64,000 nucleotides of DNA from contig NC_072894.1 of NCBI RefSeq assembly GCF_027943255.1, positions 62,933,601-62,997,600 on the forward strand, written 5' to 3'. The position numbers and the translations under genes are program-made. The notes below the pieces were generated by a model. It searched no databases. It had not been told where the DNA came from and saw only the letters and a list, made by a program, of their open reading frames with translations. The stretch comes from Anastrepha obliqua. Its lineage: Eukaryota > Arthropoda > Insecta > Diptera > Tephritidae. Below, piece by piece: positions 22,206 to 34,180 of this stretch. Within the stretch, counting starts at the first letter, position 1. Each line of letters starts with the position of its first letter.

Positions 22206-23282
22206 TTACACAAGCACAGTTCTCGAATTTTTGTGTTTGTTTACTTTACGGTTGTTTCTTTACTCAATTATTGTTGCTTTTCATCTTGAACTACTAGAGG
22301 TTTTCACACCGAGCTCGTTCTTTCATTACTTGGCAGTTTTACGTATCTATATTTTGTTTTTGTAAATCCAGCGAAAGCGCCAAGTAACGACGTGGCCACA
22401 GTGGCAAACTTGGCAATTTGATCGGTAGTCGGCAAAACAACAGTCAGCTGTTTGACAATTGGCAGTTGATGGATAGGCGCTACAATTAAAGTTCAAATAT
22501 TAAAATGTGAAGCAAAAAAAAAATATTTTTTCAGTCAAGGTTTTGATATTTCAAGGATATTTTCCTGAGGTGGATGAAATGAAGCGATTCAGTCTATGGA
22601 AAAAACCTTAAAAAAACAGAAATATGTATGTGTTTCGTTTTAATAGCCAGACTGTGTTCTATGTAATTTCAGATGGCTTTTTCTATCGACTCGTATCCAA
22701 ACTTCTCAGTAGAGCTTCTAAATCATGAATTGGTATTTGCTTGAATTGTGAATTTATATATTTATATGTTTATGTTTTTGTAACTACGTCTGAGAAAAGG
22801 TGGTAAATGTCAAAAACATCGATTCTGAATGCTCCAGGTTTCTCCATCAGTCCGAAGGGAAATAAAATTAAAGAAAGAGCGTAATTCGAACGATTTTTTT
22901 ATTGAAATATGGATTGTTAAAAGACAAAATTTACACAATTCGCCGACCGCTACTCAGTATTCACTAATTTGACAGAATCAGCAGTGGGGCTGGTGTAATT
23001 CGTTTTCAAATAACTTTTTTCTTTCAATTCTTTCTCTTATTATTATATGTAGTCAGATTAGCCTAGCCAAACTTGGTAACAAAATTCACACAAATTTTCA
23101 CACTCTGGTCTTAGTTCTTTCACACATCTCCTTTACATTCTCCTAATGCAAAATTAGAGCTTTGTTAGACTTAAATTTTACTTAGTTTTCGTAGAAACTT
23201 AGGGGGTTGTTTCTCAGCAAAAATTGTTTTAGCGGCATATTTCTATCAACTTACGTAAAATACATATGCATACCTATATAAA
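22206..23282. other. No gene recognised
   Basis: AT-rich DNA between the LTR and a SINE copy. No coding resemblance was found. Part of it could belong to the LTR if the boundary is further out. Confidence 0.4.
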
Positions 23283-23508
23283 TAATTGGCACGTACACCC
23301 CTTTTGGGTGTTTGGCCGAGCTCCTCCTCCTATTTTTGGCGTGCACCTTGATGTTGTTCCACAAATGGAGGGACCTACAGTTTCAAGCCGACTCCGAACG
23401 GCAGATATGTTTTATGAAGAGCTTTTTCATGGCAGAAATTCGAACCTACGTTCTCTCTGAATTTCGAATGGCAGTCTCGCACCAACCCATTCGGCTACGG
23501 CGGCCGCC
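23283..23508 (-). repeat. SINE copy C, internally deleted
   Basis: Minus-strand copy with GGCGGCCGCCGTAGCCGAAT at its 5' end (23508) and the AT-rich tail at about 23283. About 90 bp of the middle is missing: the sequence jumps from the B-box region (AGGTTCGAA) directly to TTTCTGCCATGAAAAAGCTC. Otherwise it is collinear with the full copy at 36199-36514. Confidence 0.9.
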
Positions 23509-23536
23509 ACCTTCGTATACATATGTATATATGTAT

Positions 23537-24306
23537 CAGAGACCTGCATGGCTCACTGTTTGCTTGAGTTGTTCATACGCTAAATTTCTTGCTCACATTC
23601 AGTCAATTGAACCAAAATATTTGGTCAAGTGCAGTCAGCTCATGCAGGCGAACGCTAGTTCAGCTCAGTCAACACGTATGATCTAATGTCTTCGGCTCAA
23701 ATCTAATCATTGAACAAAAAGCAGCATTGAATGAAATTAGCATCGGCCTTTGCGTTCAAACGATCAAACTTGTTCAAAGAAGTAATTGTCATTATTGTAA
23801 ATAGCACATGTTCAAGCAAACGAGCGTTGGCGTACAATGTACGCTGTAAATTGCGTTTCGTATTTGAAAGGATTAGTTGGTTTCAGCAATGTTTCCTTAT
23901 TTACATTATTTTCTTTCGTGTTTTATTATAAGTTTTAAGAAAAAAACAAATATGAAAATATAGTGTTTTTGTTTTAAATTTTGCTTTTACTTTGCTATCG
24001 TTAGTTACAAGCAAAAACTCATGCGGGATCATATGTGTTCAAACCGGCTCATTTGGCTCTATAGCCCTTTTATTCTTGCTCAAAAAAATGAATGTATAGC
24101 CGAACGAGCAAATACCCGAAACGGCTGCTATGAAGACGATTGGTGATAACATCGGAGAGCTAAAACGCAGCACATGATTTGATTGAGCTGAAATAAACAA
24201 TGACAATAACTTATTTGAACAAGTTCGATCGTTTGAACGCAAAGGCCTGTTTTTTTGTTCAAGCGAAGCGTATGAATGTTTTACACTGAGACGGTGCAGT
24301 TCTCTG
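23537..24306. mobile_element. Non-autonomous hAT element, 770 bp, perfect 8-bp duplication
   Basis: The ends are CAGAGACCTGCATGG (left) and, on the minus strand, CAGAGAACTGCACCG (right). ATATGTAT flanks both sides (23529-23536 and 24307-24314), a perfect 8-bp target duplication typical of hAT. Inside each end lies a long sub-terminal inverted repeat: GGCCTTTGCGTTCAAACGAT with CTTGTTCAAA nearby on the plus strand at about 23745, and the same text on the minus strand at about 24236. No transposase is present, so mobility would need a hAT transposase elsewhere. Confidence 0.88.
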
Positions 24307-24314
24307 ATATGTAT

Positions 24315-25107
24315 CATATATAGAAATATACAATGGAGGAAATGCTACGTTGTTTCAATTTTTTGTTTTCGGCGTGAAAGTTTATAGCGAATGCTGGGCA
24401 TGAAAACTTATGCATATATGCATCCATATGTAAATGGCTGCGCGTGTGTGAGTATGCGTGGTGTGTTGAGTAGACGCATTTGCTGCTGTTATATTTTCGG
24501 CCTGCTGCATTGCAGGTACAGTTGTTGCTGCAGCAACTGTTGCTTCAACTGCCAATGATGACCAATTTCATTTTTTTCATTCGTACTATTTGCTGTTGAT
24601 GTTGTAACTATTGGTTGTTGCATTTGATATAAAAAAAATAAGTTCTTTTGTTGCACGAGCATTGTTATTGGTGTATTTGCTTTCATTCTGTACGAAACCC
24701 CATTTTTATCGTTTATTATTCCTGCATTTTTGTTTACATATTGTTGCTATTAATGTGTTCAATGCATTCGTGCATATATAAGCTGCTGTTATTTCTATTC
24801 CTGTGATTTTAAGTGGGAAATGTTATTATTTTGCTTGCATTGTTTACCCGCATATCCACCCACCGTAGCTACCAACTGTACCTGCACGTTTTACCTTTTG
24901 ACTTAATACATACTTGTTCCTCTTACTTTTTCTATAGTTCGTTCACCATTACGTGGTTCGTGATTTTCGTTGAAATGCAGCATATATTCGTACATACATT
25001 TGGACATTCGCGCATATTTTTGAGCATGAACTGCGTTATTTTACACTTTTTTTAAGCATATAAAGTTTGAGCAAGAGGCTTTTCGTTTCTATCGGATCTC
25101 AATAATA
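24315..25107. other. No gene recognised
   Basis: Contains CAG/TTG-rich text at 24485-24620 that gives a glutamine-rich minus-strand frame without start context or family match. Otherwise AT-rich. Confidence 0.4.
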
Positions 25108-26382
25108 AAGGGTCTTTCAAAAGTGACGCCTAGATGTCTGTAGTGAATAATACGGTAATTTTATGTCTTCTTTGACATTTGTCTAGTAGACATATGTACA
25201 GTTTTGAAGGTTAGAACAGGGCGTTAAAATTATTCAAACTGATTATGAAAATAGTTGATCTTTAAGAACGACATATCGTAATATTCGTGATTTTTTTGGT
25301 AGAAATAATTGTCCAAATGAGTCGACAATTCAAAGGTTGCTGAAAAAATGTCAAGAAACTGGTATCTCGAGAATAGAAAAAGAACTGATAGACCGAAAAT
25401 TGGATATTCTGTTGATGATATTGCTGTACTCGACTTCTCGACGTTCCCAACAAATAGGCATTCACGAATCGATCGACTGTTCGGCGGATCTTACCTGTAG
25501 ACGTCCTCAATGTGGACATTTAAATGATTCAACTTTTCACAAATAATTGTCGAGTTATTCATCGTGTCCTCAAGGTCTCTACGGTCGGTGAAGAAATTAA
25601 AAAACAAGCAAAATCTCACTACCCAGGCTACAAAGGCACGGGAATGAGAATGCTGGTAAACTCCTCAACACCTCAGGCCAAACCCTACGACTCCATCGAG
25701 TTAAACAACATGGCGTTTCATAACGGCTGTTCACTTAAGAAAGGGACTATGAAAATCTCTTCATAAAATTATCTTTTTGTTACTAAAATTGTACTGATCG
25801 TTAGTTTATTTGCAACCGATTGCAGTGTGAACCAACATTCTTAAGTACTATATATTGTACGAGTATATATTATATGTTATATATATATATAAAAATGTTA
25901 TATAAAATGTTGAGTTCCGTATTTTAAATAAAAATCGTGAAATATGAAAGAATTTAAATTATTGTAAAGGGGTTTTCAATTGGCGCGGGTCGATTTTGGC
26001 GCCCTGTGGCAGCCATTTTGTTTTGGTGACATCTGTCAAATCTTTTGTTTATTATTCAGTTGTTTATGCCAAATAATCATGGCAAGTTACACGATTGAAC
26101 AGCTTGTTCAAATGATAAAACTTTATTATCAAAATGAGTGTTCATTAACGCAAACGTTGCGCGCATTGCGCCCATTTTTCGGTAGACGTGGTGGCCCTTC
26201 CAATTTCTTATGGCCCATATTGAACCATATGGACCTAGACGACATGTGGTTCCAGCAGGACGGCGCTACGTGCCACACAGCAAATGCCATTTTATTCCAT
26301 TTCAACATCTACCCGCCCTTATTGAAAAACCCTTTATAAATTATTTTTGCACAACATTGGGCGCGTCTTTTGAAAGACCCTT
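25108..26382 (+). mobile_element. Old DD41D mariner-type element hosting a second one
   Basis: Left end AAGGGTCTTTCAAAAGTGAC next to TA (25106-25107). The right end on the minus strand begins AAGGGTCTTTCAAAAGACGC next to TA (26383-26384). The interior has a decayed transposase N-terminus: RNIRDFFGRNNCPNESTIQR and LLKKCQETG, the helix-turn-helix region shared with the copy at 39998-41083. The catalytic half is not recognisable. The 368-bp element at 25967-26334 is inserted near its right end, so without it this copy is about 905 bp. Confidence 0.75.
25967..26334 (+). mobile_element. DD41D mariner deletion derivative, 368 bp
   Basis: Ends AAGGGGTTTTCAATTGGCGC (left) and, on the minus strand, AAGGGTTTTTCAATAAGGGC (right), flanked by TA (25965-25966 and 26335-26336). 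The interior is an internally deleted version of the element at 39893-41195: codons from ASYTIEQ to FFGRRGGPS are joined directly to NFLWPILNHMDLDD and FQQDGATCHTA, then to the 3' end. Two deletions therefore separate the N-terminal region, the second catalytic aspartate block and the right terminus. It is close in sequence to the intact copy, so a recent derivative. Confidence 0.9.
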
Positions 26383-26384
26383 TA

Positions 26385-27149
26385 TTAGAGCCGGATCTAA
26401 ATGAGATGGAGAGCAGTGCATGTACCAAATTGGGGCGAGTTTTATTCAGTCGTTATTAAGATATATGCATTTACTCAAAAGCGGGTGTAGCACCACCCAT
26501 TGGTTATGAGCAATTTTAACCATTTTTAAAACATTTTTGAACAAAAAGTAATATGTGCACCAAACGACAGCATTGCCAGCTCTTTCCCTCCAATTCCATC
26601 ACATTAAAAAAAAAAAAAAAGAATTCGCACTAATCGTCGTGAGGGGCAACGGAAGCTTTAAGAGTGACTGGGAACAAGGTCTTTCCGTCTCCCAGCCATA
26701 AAGAATCGGAGACTGGATACCCGTCCTTTCTGGCTTCTTCCATTCACTCACTTGCATCACCATCACTTCCGATTTAATCATATACATGTTTCATTGAACA
26801 ATAATTAGTTTCTTAGCAAATTCAAGGAAACATTATACTCTAGCACATAAGACTTGTAAACTTATTGCTAGTTTCTTATTCAAAAAAGATTCAATAAACA
26901 AAATAAAGAAAATGAGAATAAAAAACTATTGTGAACTATATCTATTTTTCCCGAGCTATCGTGCGCACGAACGGACGGACGGCGGAACGGCAAAATTTAG
27001 TTAAATCGCCGTATTTGGTATATACCGGAAATGCTTAATTTAAACTAATCACGCACGTGGGAACCGGTCCATATTTTTTTTTTTATGTTGGTAGGACTCC
27101 AACATACATCTGCCACTTTTTAGCGTCATCAGATCATTAGTATCTGCCT
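26385..27149. other. No gene recognised; dispersed-repeat traces
   Basis: The text CCCGAGCTATCGTGCGCACG followed by AACGGACGGACGG (about 26951-26983) and then TTTGGTATATACC resembles 38454-38500 (TTCGAGTTATCGTGCGGATA, then GACAGACG and TTTTGGTATATA). The two are probably copies of one old repeat. No ORF is recognisable. Confidence 0.4.
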
Positions 27150-27549
27150 GGCTGGCCGGAAATGTGGGCAACCAATTCATGATGATAATGCGCCACCGCA
27201 CCGAGCCCAAATTGTGCTGGATTATTTGACCAAACACTAAGCAAACACCATCGTGCAAGCACCGTATTCACCTGAAATGGCCCATGCGACTTATTTTTGT
27301 TTCCCAAGTTGAAGTTACCACTTCGTGGAAGGAGATTTCAGTCGATAGAGGAGATCAAAGAGAATGCGATGCAATAGCTGAAGGCCATCCCTTCGTCGCT
27401 CTACCAGGGGTGCATGGAGGACTGGGTTAAACGTTGGCACATGTGTTGCTTCAGACGGGTCATATTTTGAAGGAGATTTAATAAATTCGCCTGCAATTTA
27501 ACTCTGTTTTGCTTTATTTAAACATTCCCGGTACTTTTTAATCATGGAG
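27150..27549 (+). pseudogene. mariner 3' fragment (DD34D transposase C-terminal part)
   Basis: Across one or two frames: DDNAPPHRAQIVLDYLTKH (second catalytic aspartate), YSPEMAPCDLFLFPKLK (third), RGRRFQSIEEIKENAM, and MEDWVKRWHMC. Stops interrupt it. The 3' end, CATTCCCGGTACTTTTTAAT, looks like a mariner terminal repeat followed by TA at 27550. The 5' half and left terminus were not found. It is clearly a different mariner lineage from the one at 10177-11477 (different C-terminus and terminal repeat). Confidence 0.75.
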
Positions 27550-27550
27550 T

Positions 27551-28550
27551 ATGTCCTTCGAGTATTTTGCTTATGATTTAACGTGAGGATGTAGACAATG
27601 GCTAGATGAAGAGTTCGAAAAAGTTCAAAAAACTATTTCTATTAACTCAAGATTTAGTTGCGGACCTAATTTCTGTTGACAGTCAACTAAGAAGTTCCAG
27701 AATAACAGCGCTTTCGACTGAAAAACAGATAAATTTTGTTATATTCAAATTTAAGCAATTCCCAATTCCGCTTTTATTTTACTAGGTTCTAGTTGCATTG
27801 CGAGTTTTTGCAACTGGCTGCTAAAGACCCGCAGGTAAGGAATGGCGAATATCCATGAGCCAGTCGTTCATAGCATACGTCACGTAACAGATAAAATCAA
27901 TCACTCCATATTTTGCGCAAAGTTAAGGATTCCTATGGTGCGGCTTCTGCAGCTGAAAAATAACTGCATTTAATAGTTTGGCTACTATGTTACATTAGTC
28001 GTTTATGCTACTCTTACCGTTATTCGCTCATTGTGACATTTAATTTGACAGAGATGCCACCTTTTATGAATTTTAATAAATAGAAGAAGAAAGACGTTTA
28101 GTGTTAGTTAATCTAAGTTTGTAAATTGCTCAAGCGTTACAGGAAATGGCAAGTTTTCTAGAGAAAAATAAACACGCAACTCTGACCTGAGGCTGCTTAT
28201 ATTTTCCAGAAAAAAAAATTTAATAAAGTTTCCTTCAATTTGGTTAAGAAACCTTTAGAAATCACATCCACATTTATTTTGGCGGAAACAACAGGTATAT
28301 CACAGTGTTTCGTTTTGCTTTTATGGCCAGGAGAGTGCAAAAAGTCAACGAGTAAGTCCGAAAAGATTTCGCTAAAAGTTCTGTTTTATAAAACAAAGAA
28401 TCATTAGTGTTTAAAGTGAGTTTATTTAGCGTATATATAACGTTTAAATAAAAAGGTAAAATGATTCGAGTTTTAAAAGCAAATACGTTAAGACCGCTTG
28501 AAGCAGTCTTGCCGGTTTAAGTTAAAATTATTTTATTTTTCAATTTTATT
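27551..28550. other. No gene recognised
   Basis: AT-rich non-coding DNA. No conserved frame was seen. Confidence 0.4.
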
Positions 28551-28554
28551 GAAT

Positions 28555-29760
28555 TCAATTGAGCGAAGAAGAGTTACTGGAATTAATGGAATCAGTTGAG
28601 TTAGGTGAAAATAATGAAAGTTTTAGTAAAGGGTTTTCCAATAACAGGTGTTACAGGTGAATGGATTGCGCTACCGAGAGATGATTAACACTTTTTTTTT
28701 GGCCGACATTGGATGGTATTGATCTGGACAACGTTTATTTTCAACAAGACGGCCCTAGGCGCTACGTGCCACACAAGCAACGAAACCATGATCTTTAACG
28801 GGAAAAGTTTTCGGATCGTGTTATCTCTCGAAAAGGTGATCACAATTGGCCACCGAGATCTTGTGATTTAACAGCTTTTGACTTTTTTATTTGCGGCCAC
28901 GTGAAAGAGAAGGTCTACGCCAACAGCCCAGAGTCGATTCAAGACCTCGAAAATGGAATTCGTGAGGCTATCGAGGACATAGGGCAGCCACTTTGTAATT
29001 CGGTTATGGAAAATTTCATGAAAAGGATATTGTCCTGTAAGCGTCGTCGTGGTGGTCATTTGCCTGATGTTATTTTCCACTATTAACGGCATACCTTCCT
29101 CTTTATAATAAAATAAACATCCGATCATTTATATTATTGTAAAAAATAGCATTTTCCGTTAAATATCGAAATATAGCCTCTGATTTGAAAACCCTTTAGT
29201 TGAAGATGAATTGGAAGGCCCGAAGTACAAGCCAGAAGAAATCTCTCCGGTTGAGGAAGAAATGTCTCAGCATGCCTGCGGTTAATTAACAAAGGCTGAC
29301 TCACTTACTCCATCCGCTTATTTGTCTATAAATATTAGTTCGATCGATGGTGAAGATAAAAAATCTGGTTTCGCAGCAGTGTGGGTTTTAGGCCTCGTGC
29401 TCAGTTCCCGTCTCTTAAAATTGCTGGTTCTTCTAACGTCCCTTCTTGAAGTGGATTTACAGGAGCAGGTATGTGTAGTTTCTTATGGAGCTGTATGAAT
29501 ACAGTGTTGGTGAAGAGCAACAAACCCATACGATTGGCATCTATTTATGTTGGAGTTCAGGCGTTTAAAAGATCAAACGAAAATGAGCAATCTGATTAAA
29601 TAGCGCGGTTACGATTGAAATGTGAAACCGCACATATTTAGCTGCCGATTGTGCAAGAATTGTACGGGAATGAAACAAGACCGGCAAAAAATATGCAAGC
29701 TATGCGTAGTTTCCGACATACAATGTTTTAGCCCAAATTCAACCAAAATTTGTTTTGTTC
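28555..29760 (+). pseudogene. Possible piggyBac-like transposase relic, split by a DD41D element
   Basis: Left of the DD41D insertion the plus strand reads LSEEELLELMESVELGENN. Right of it, in a shifted frame, it reads VEDELEGPKYKPEEISPVEE and MSQHACG. An acidic N-terminus of this kind is common in piggyBac transposases. Further on (29600-29710) the text CRLCKNCTGM and KICKLC suggests a C-terminal cysteine-rich domain of that superfamily. The DDD catalytic core was not recognised, and stops and frameshifts are frequent. The identification is tentative; an unrelated acidic host ORF is possible. Confidence 0.3.
28629..29196 (+). mobile_element. DD41D mariner deletion derivative, 568 bp
   Basis: Left end AAGGGTTTTCCAATAACAGG next to TA (28627-28628). 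Right end on the minus strand AAGGGTTTTCAAATCAGAGG next to TA (29197-29198). It retains the 3' part of a transposase: the second-aspartate block FQQDG, interrupted by a 7-bp insertion (CCCTAGG), then ATCHTSNETM, then in another frame HNWPPRSCDLTAFDFFICGH with the third aspartate, through VKEKVYANSPESIQDLENGI to GGHLPDVIFHY and a stop at 29084-29086. The N-terminal half is deleted. It needs transposase in trans. Confidence 0.88.
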
Positions 29761-32530
29761 AACAAATAAAATGTGTTTTTTAACTACCCTCTTTGGAAAT
29801 AAAAATGGAAACCATTTTTTTGAAATCACGGTAAATTTGCGTAGCATAGGTAAGGCTACGCTTCGGTTTGTTTTTACTGACTTCAACCAGTAAGGATGCC
29901 CTGAAGTGGACTTCCATTTTTTTCCAATTGTAGGCCTACAAAAACCAAAAAAAAAGTTACACAGTTTTTTCCTTCAGGATTCCAATTTTGACTGAATTAC
30001 ACTACAGCTGAAACGTACTCGTATAATTTTTGGTTTTTTGTTCGAAATCCAACAAGCTGCTGTGGGTAAGATAAAATTTACTTAGGTCTTATAAGCTTTA
30101 AGAGAGCTGCGAATATGAGAAGCTGCTCACATGGAAACAAACGCGCTCAACGTAACGCGTGCTTGCATTTGATTGAGTGAACGTAAAAGTTGACACAATT
30201 CTGGTACGAGTATTATATTCCAAGAAAATATATATGTATATATGTATATGGTCATACACTCAGGCCTCAGACAAGAGGGGTGAACCGTAGTTGGGGAAGC
30301 CGACTAGTGACATTGAGCACTCGCGAAATGCCCAGCTTTACTACTATAATTACCCGCTGCGAGTTTTGTACATATAGTTGTACTGAGTATTTTTTTCTCT
30401 GCCCATGTGTTTCGTAGCCATAGTTCATAAGTTATTATCCACTCCCACTTTTCGTTGCTCCCCACCTCATTTTGATGTAACATAAATATTATTGAGTTCA
30501 GATAAAAGCCCCGACCAGTTTTTATAGCACATGTAAAGGCAAAATTTCTCTGCCTCCATTTAATGCTACAAGCTTTCATGCTCATTATCTATAAGATTGT
30601 TTGATTTGAAAAAATAACAGCCAGCCTAAATTAAATTTTACTAAAATATACACCTAACCTTTCTTACTTGTTTTTCAAGGCTTTAGAAGTTTTTTCTTTT
30701 ATTTTTTTTAACTAAAACAAGATGGCCAATGTGCCAGAAATTGAGAACTTATATTAGTTACCAGTTTCTGTTTTTTTTTTCTACGATTGGTCTGCCTACT
30801 ATTTTTTATTTCCAGCTCTATCAACGCCTTTAACAAAGTTGTCATGCTGTCAGTAGCTAAGAACAACCAAGGATCTGGCAGCCTTTCTGTTATCAGCATG
30901 CAGTCCGTGTGATAGACTGACCTCGTCGTCCATCCCTTTTCCAACCACTAGCTTACAGCTTTAACTGTCCTTACATACATACATATACAGACGTACATTG
31001 TAATGTAATTCCTATTTCCATTAATATGACACTGTAGCCGGCGAAGGCGTTCATCATCAGGCACTCGTCACTACCAGGCATCTCTCCATCATGGCCATTA
31101 TTTGCGCTGATGTGTTGACCGTGAATTCCGTTTGCCGCCGACATTGCATCAAGTGAAGCCATTACTACAATTGATGGCTACTTTCCCCGCTTCCATGCGG
31201 ACGCATAGAAAGAAATTTGTGAGGAGGCAACTGAAACAGCAAGACTAACAGCTCGAACTGCTACCTACCGCACAATGGGTGGGCGCTTGATATATTAGCG
31301 TCGCTGCTATATTTTTTTCTATTTTTATTTTTTTGCTTTCGTTTATTTATTTCATTTATATCCGCTTTATTCAGCATTTCTCCGCAAGCGCTGCTGTTTC
31401 ATTTCATTGTCAGTTGGCCGTCACTTGATTGGAAGTAGTAATTTCTCTCGTCTTTATCACTACGGAACTAGAAAAGTTTGTTTATTTTATGGTGCTGCAC
31501 AGTCCACCAAAATAGAAAAACAACCAAATGGATTCAGTGAACCTGTATATGAATAAGCCGAGAAGGCTGTGTTTGTGTGCATATGCTCGACTATGCCAAG
31601 CATCACTCCCACGCATTTGCTCACACCTAAGTTGTATGTAAATATTTATTCATAGTGAAATGTTTGATGCCCGAAATTGGTGCAATAAAGGCTAATAAGT
31701 GAGGTTGTTAAACTTTACATACTGCTTGATGACTTTTCTGCGGAAATGCATATCCATGGCAATGATTGTAACGAAATGGAGTGATAAAAATGAGGTGGGA
31801 GGATTTGTTTAGCGTAACTACTCGCCAATACCAGAGACTCACCAGTCATGGGCTGACGAGTCGTCAACCATTGGGTGTACATCAATAGCTCCAATCTCTT
31901 TGAATTGCTTTCGATACAAGTGCTTATTATTATTATTATTTACTAAACTTATAATAATTTGAAAGCTTAACAGAATAAACATGAGCAGGGCTTCAATACC
32001 ATCAGCTCGTTTTAAAAGTTGACTTTTGATCTATGTACATATGTATGTATAAGTACGTTATTTAATACTTGCATGTCCTAGGTAGTAGACCGTTGCCACT
32101 GGAGCATTGTAATAGAGATAGAAAAATATGTGGGGAATAATCGGCACAAAAAAGTCATTTTATAAAATACTTACTATAACACAAGTATTTTTACGAATGA
32201 AAAACACTCTCGGAAAATTTTGCATATTTCATAATAGAAAAAAAACAGGAAAACTTAAGACTTGCACAAATTCCATGTGATTTATAAAATAAATAAATAA
32301 AATAAAATTTAGTTGAAGTTTTTTATAAAAATTATTTTGAGGGGCAACGTTGATCTTAACTTTTTATATAGGGTAGAACATGTTTCCCGTTTACCCAGTT
32401 CGAGAGCAACATTTTCGATTCGCCAAGAGTTAGCGTGTGGCGCATAGATGAAGCTACTCGCATTAATAAACATAGGTTGGCAGCACTGGAAACGAGCACT
32501 GAGTTGGAAGCATTTAATGCGTATTAGTAA
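29761..32530. other. No firm gene; one weak coding candidate inside
   Basis: AT-rich DNA with no recognisable element except the weak frame at 30971-31162, listed separately. Microsatellite-like TAT/TTA runs occur (for example 31921-31945). Confidence 0.4.
30971..31162 (-). other. Weak candidate for a host first coding exon
   Basis: The minus-strand frame opens with an ATG in good context (GTAGTAATGGC) and reads MASLDAMSAANGIHGQHISA then NNGHDGEMPGSDECLMMNAF, which looks more protein-like than its surroundings (few homopolymers, balanced codons). The local sequence is less AT-rich. No clear GT donor consensus decides where an exon would end; a GTAGTG after ATGCCTG is one option. I do not recognise the protein. 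It may be chance. Confidence 0.2.
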
Positions 32531-32832
32531 GGCAGCATTCGGAATCCACACAGAGAACGTAGGTTCGAATCTCGGTGAAACACCAAAATTAAGAAAAATA
32601 TTTTTCTAATAGCGGTCGCCCCTCGGCAGGCAATGTCAAACCTCCGAGTGTATTTCTGCCATGAAAGAGCTCCCTCATAAAAATATCTGCCGTTCGGAGT
32701 CGGCTTGAAACTGTAGGTCCCTCCCCTCCATTTATGGAACATCATTAAGACGCACACCACAAATAGGAGGAGGAGCTCGGCCAAACCCCCAAAAAGGGTG
32801 TACGCGCCAATTATATATATACATATATATAC
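32531..32832 (+). repeat. SINE copy D, 5'-truncated
   Basis: Begins inside the tRNA-like head at ATTCGGAATCCACACAG, so the A-box is missing, but it keeps the B-box-like AGGTTCGAATCTCGG and the whole body to GGGTGTACGCGCCAATT and a TATATATA tail. A 4-bp duplication in CCCTCCCCTCC distinguishes it from the other copies. 5' truncation fits target-primed insertion. Confidence 0.92.
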
Positions 32833-33481
32833 ATTCCTACCGGGCACCTTTTGTAGCTATTTGATTTAATTTGTAGAAGTGTTGAGTTTTTCTTGTTTTT
32901 CTCCCTTATTAAATATGAAAAACTTTCGGAGAGGGCTTTTTCATTCGCAAAAATAGTTGCGTTATAGAATGTTTTCATGATAGTAATCTGTAGTTCGATA
33001 TTTCTTACCTAAAATAATGGACTAATTTGCTAACAAATTGCTACATACAAGTTGCTTGGGTACATACAAGTGCATAAGTATGTGTATATATTCGTATAAC
33101 TTGGCGTCGCTTATTTTCAGTAGATTTTCATATAGTAGAAATGTACCTGCTAGGTAGCTTTGCTTGCTGAATGAAATCTAATTTTATTCGTTATTTTTTT
33201 ATATTGTAAATAAAAATATTGGAATAAAAGCAATGTTATTAAGACATTTTGCTTCCAACAAAGAATACATAGAAGCTACACACATACCTACATATTATAC
33301 TATGTATAGATATCAAATTAAATTTTTCGAGCTCGTTATTTTGTATATTCATCAAATGCCTTCAGCAATACAAACTTGAAAAATATTGATGATGCTATTA
33401 TTAGCCAATTCTCCATATTTTAACACAAGTCTGCATAAGAATACATAATACATATGAACATGCATATCCTTTAGAGATATA

Positions 33482-33968
33482 AAGGGTGCTCAATTTAGTG
33501 CTATTGGATTTTAAATTTAAATAAATCAACGAAAATTCAAATAGATTGGACAATCTTTGTTATTTTTGTGTAGAACGATTCACAAAAATTTATTTTTTTA
33601 AAGATAATCCCTTTCATATGTTGTCTGCAATAGCGCTGTAATTCGGCTTTACGTAAACTCCTATTTTGAATGACTCACTGGAGGACTTCGGCCGATATTC
33701 ACCCCATAAGCCGCACGAAACATTTGTTTTGAATGGATGTAGGGGCTGATGGTCTCTATCGCTGATCGGTTATGTATTTACAATATAAGTTTGCCAGGGA
33801 TGAAAACTTTTCATAATTGTACGATGTTTAAACGTTGTTGAGGTATGAGTATTTCCCTCAGAAATGTCAATGAATACTGAAAAAATGATGTATTTAGTTT
33901 GATAGTAGTCACGCATGATCTATTAAAGAAACCCTATTGCAAAAAGTACCTCAAAGCTAATCACTCTA
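33482..33968 (-). mobile_element. DD41D mariner-type deletion copy, 487 bp
   Basis: Left end AAGGGTGCTCAATTTAGTGC next to TA (33480-33481). The right end on the minus strand begins TAGAGTGATTAGCTTTGAGG next to TA. The interior is collinear with the first and last parts of the larger copy at 51923-53033: CAACGAAAATTCAAATAGAT, AATCCCTTTCATATGTTG, and near the other end TGAATACTGAAAAAATGATG. The catalytic middle of the transposase is deleted. Confidence 0.7.
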
Positions 33969-33970
33969 TA

Positions 33971-34180
33971 TAATATGCAATAATATAATATGAGCTGACT
34001 AGACTAGTTAGAGGGGATAGTTACCATGGAAGCTATAATAAGGCTTTCTAAATTGGAACTGTTGCATTGGTCAGTTTTTTATACTGTCCGTCAGTTTTTT
34101 GCTGCCAGAATTTTTTTCAGCTGATTTGTACACGTTTTTTGCATTGTGCGTCAGCAGGTTAGAAACTGATCATATATTTT
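33971..34180. other. Short spacer
   Basis: AT-rich sequence between the preceding element and the LINE 3' end. It contains a repeated CCGTCAGTTTTTTGC-like phrase at 34085-34150 but no gene. Confidence 0.3.

Noticed and set aside
24489..24686. Glutamine-rich minus-strand frame
   Set aside because: Produced by TTG/CTG simple repeats; no supporting flanking coding signal.
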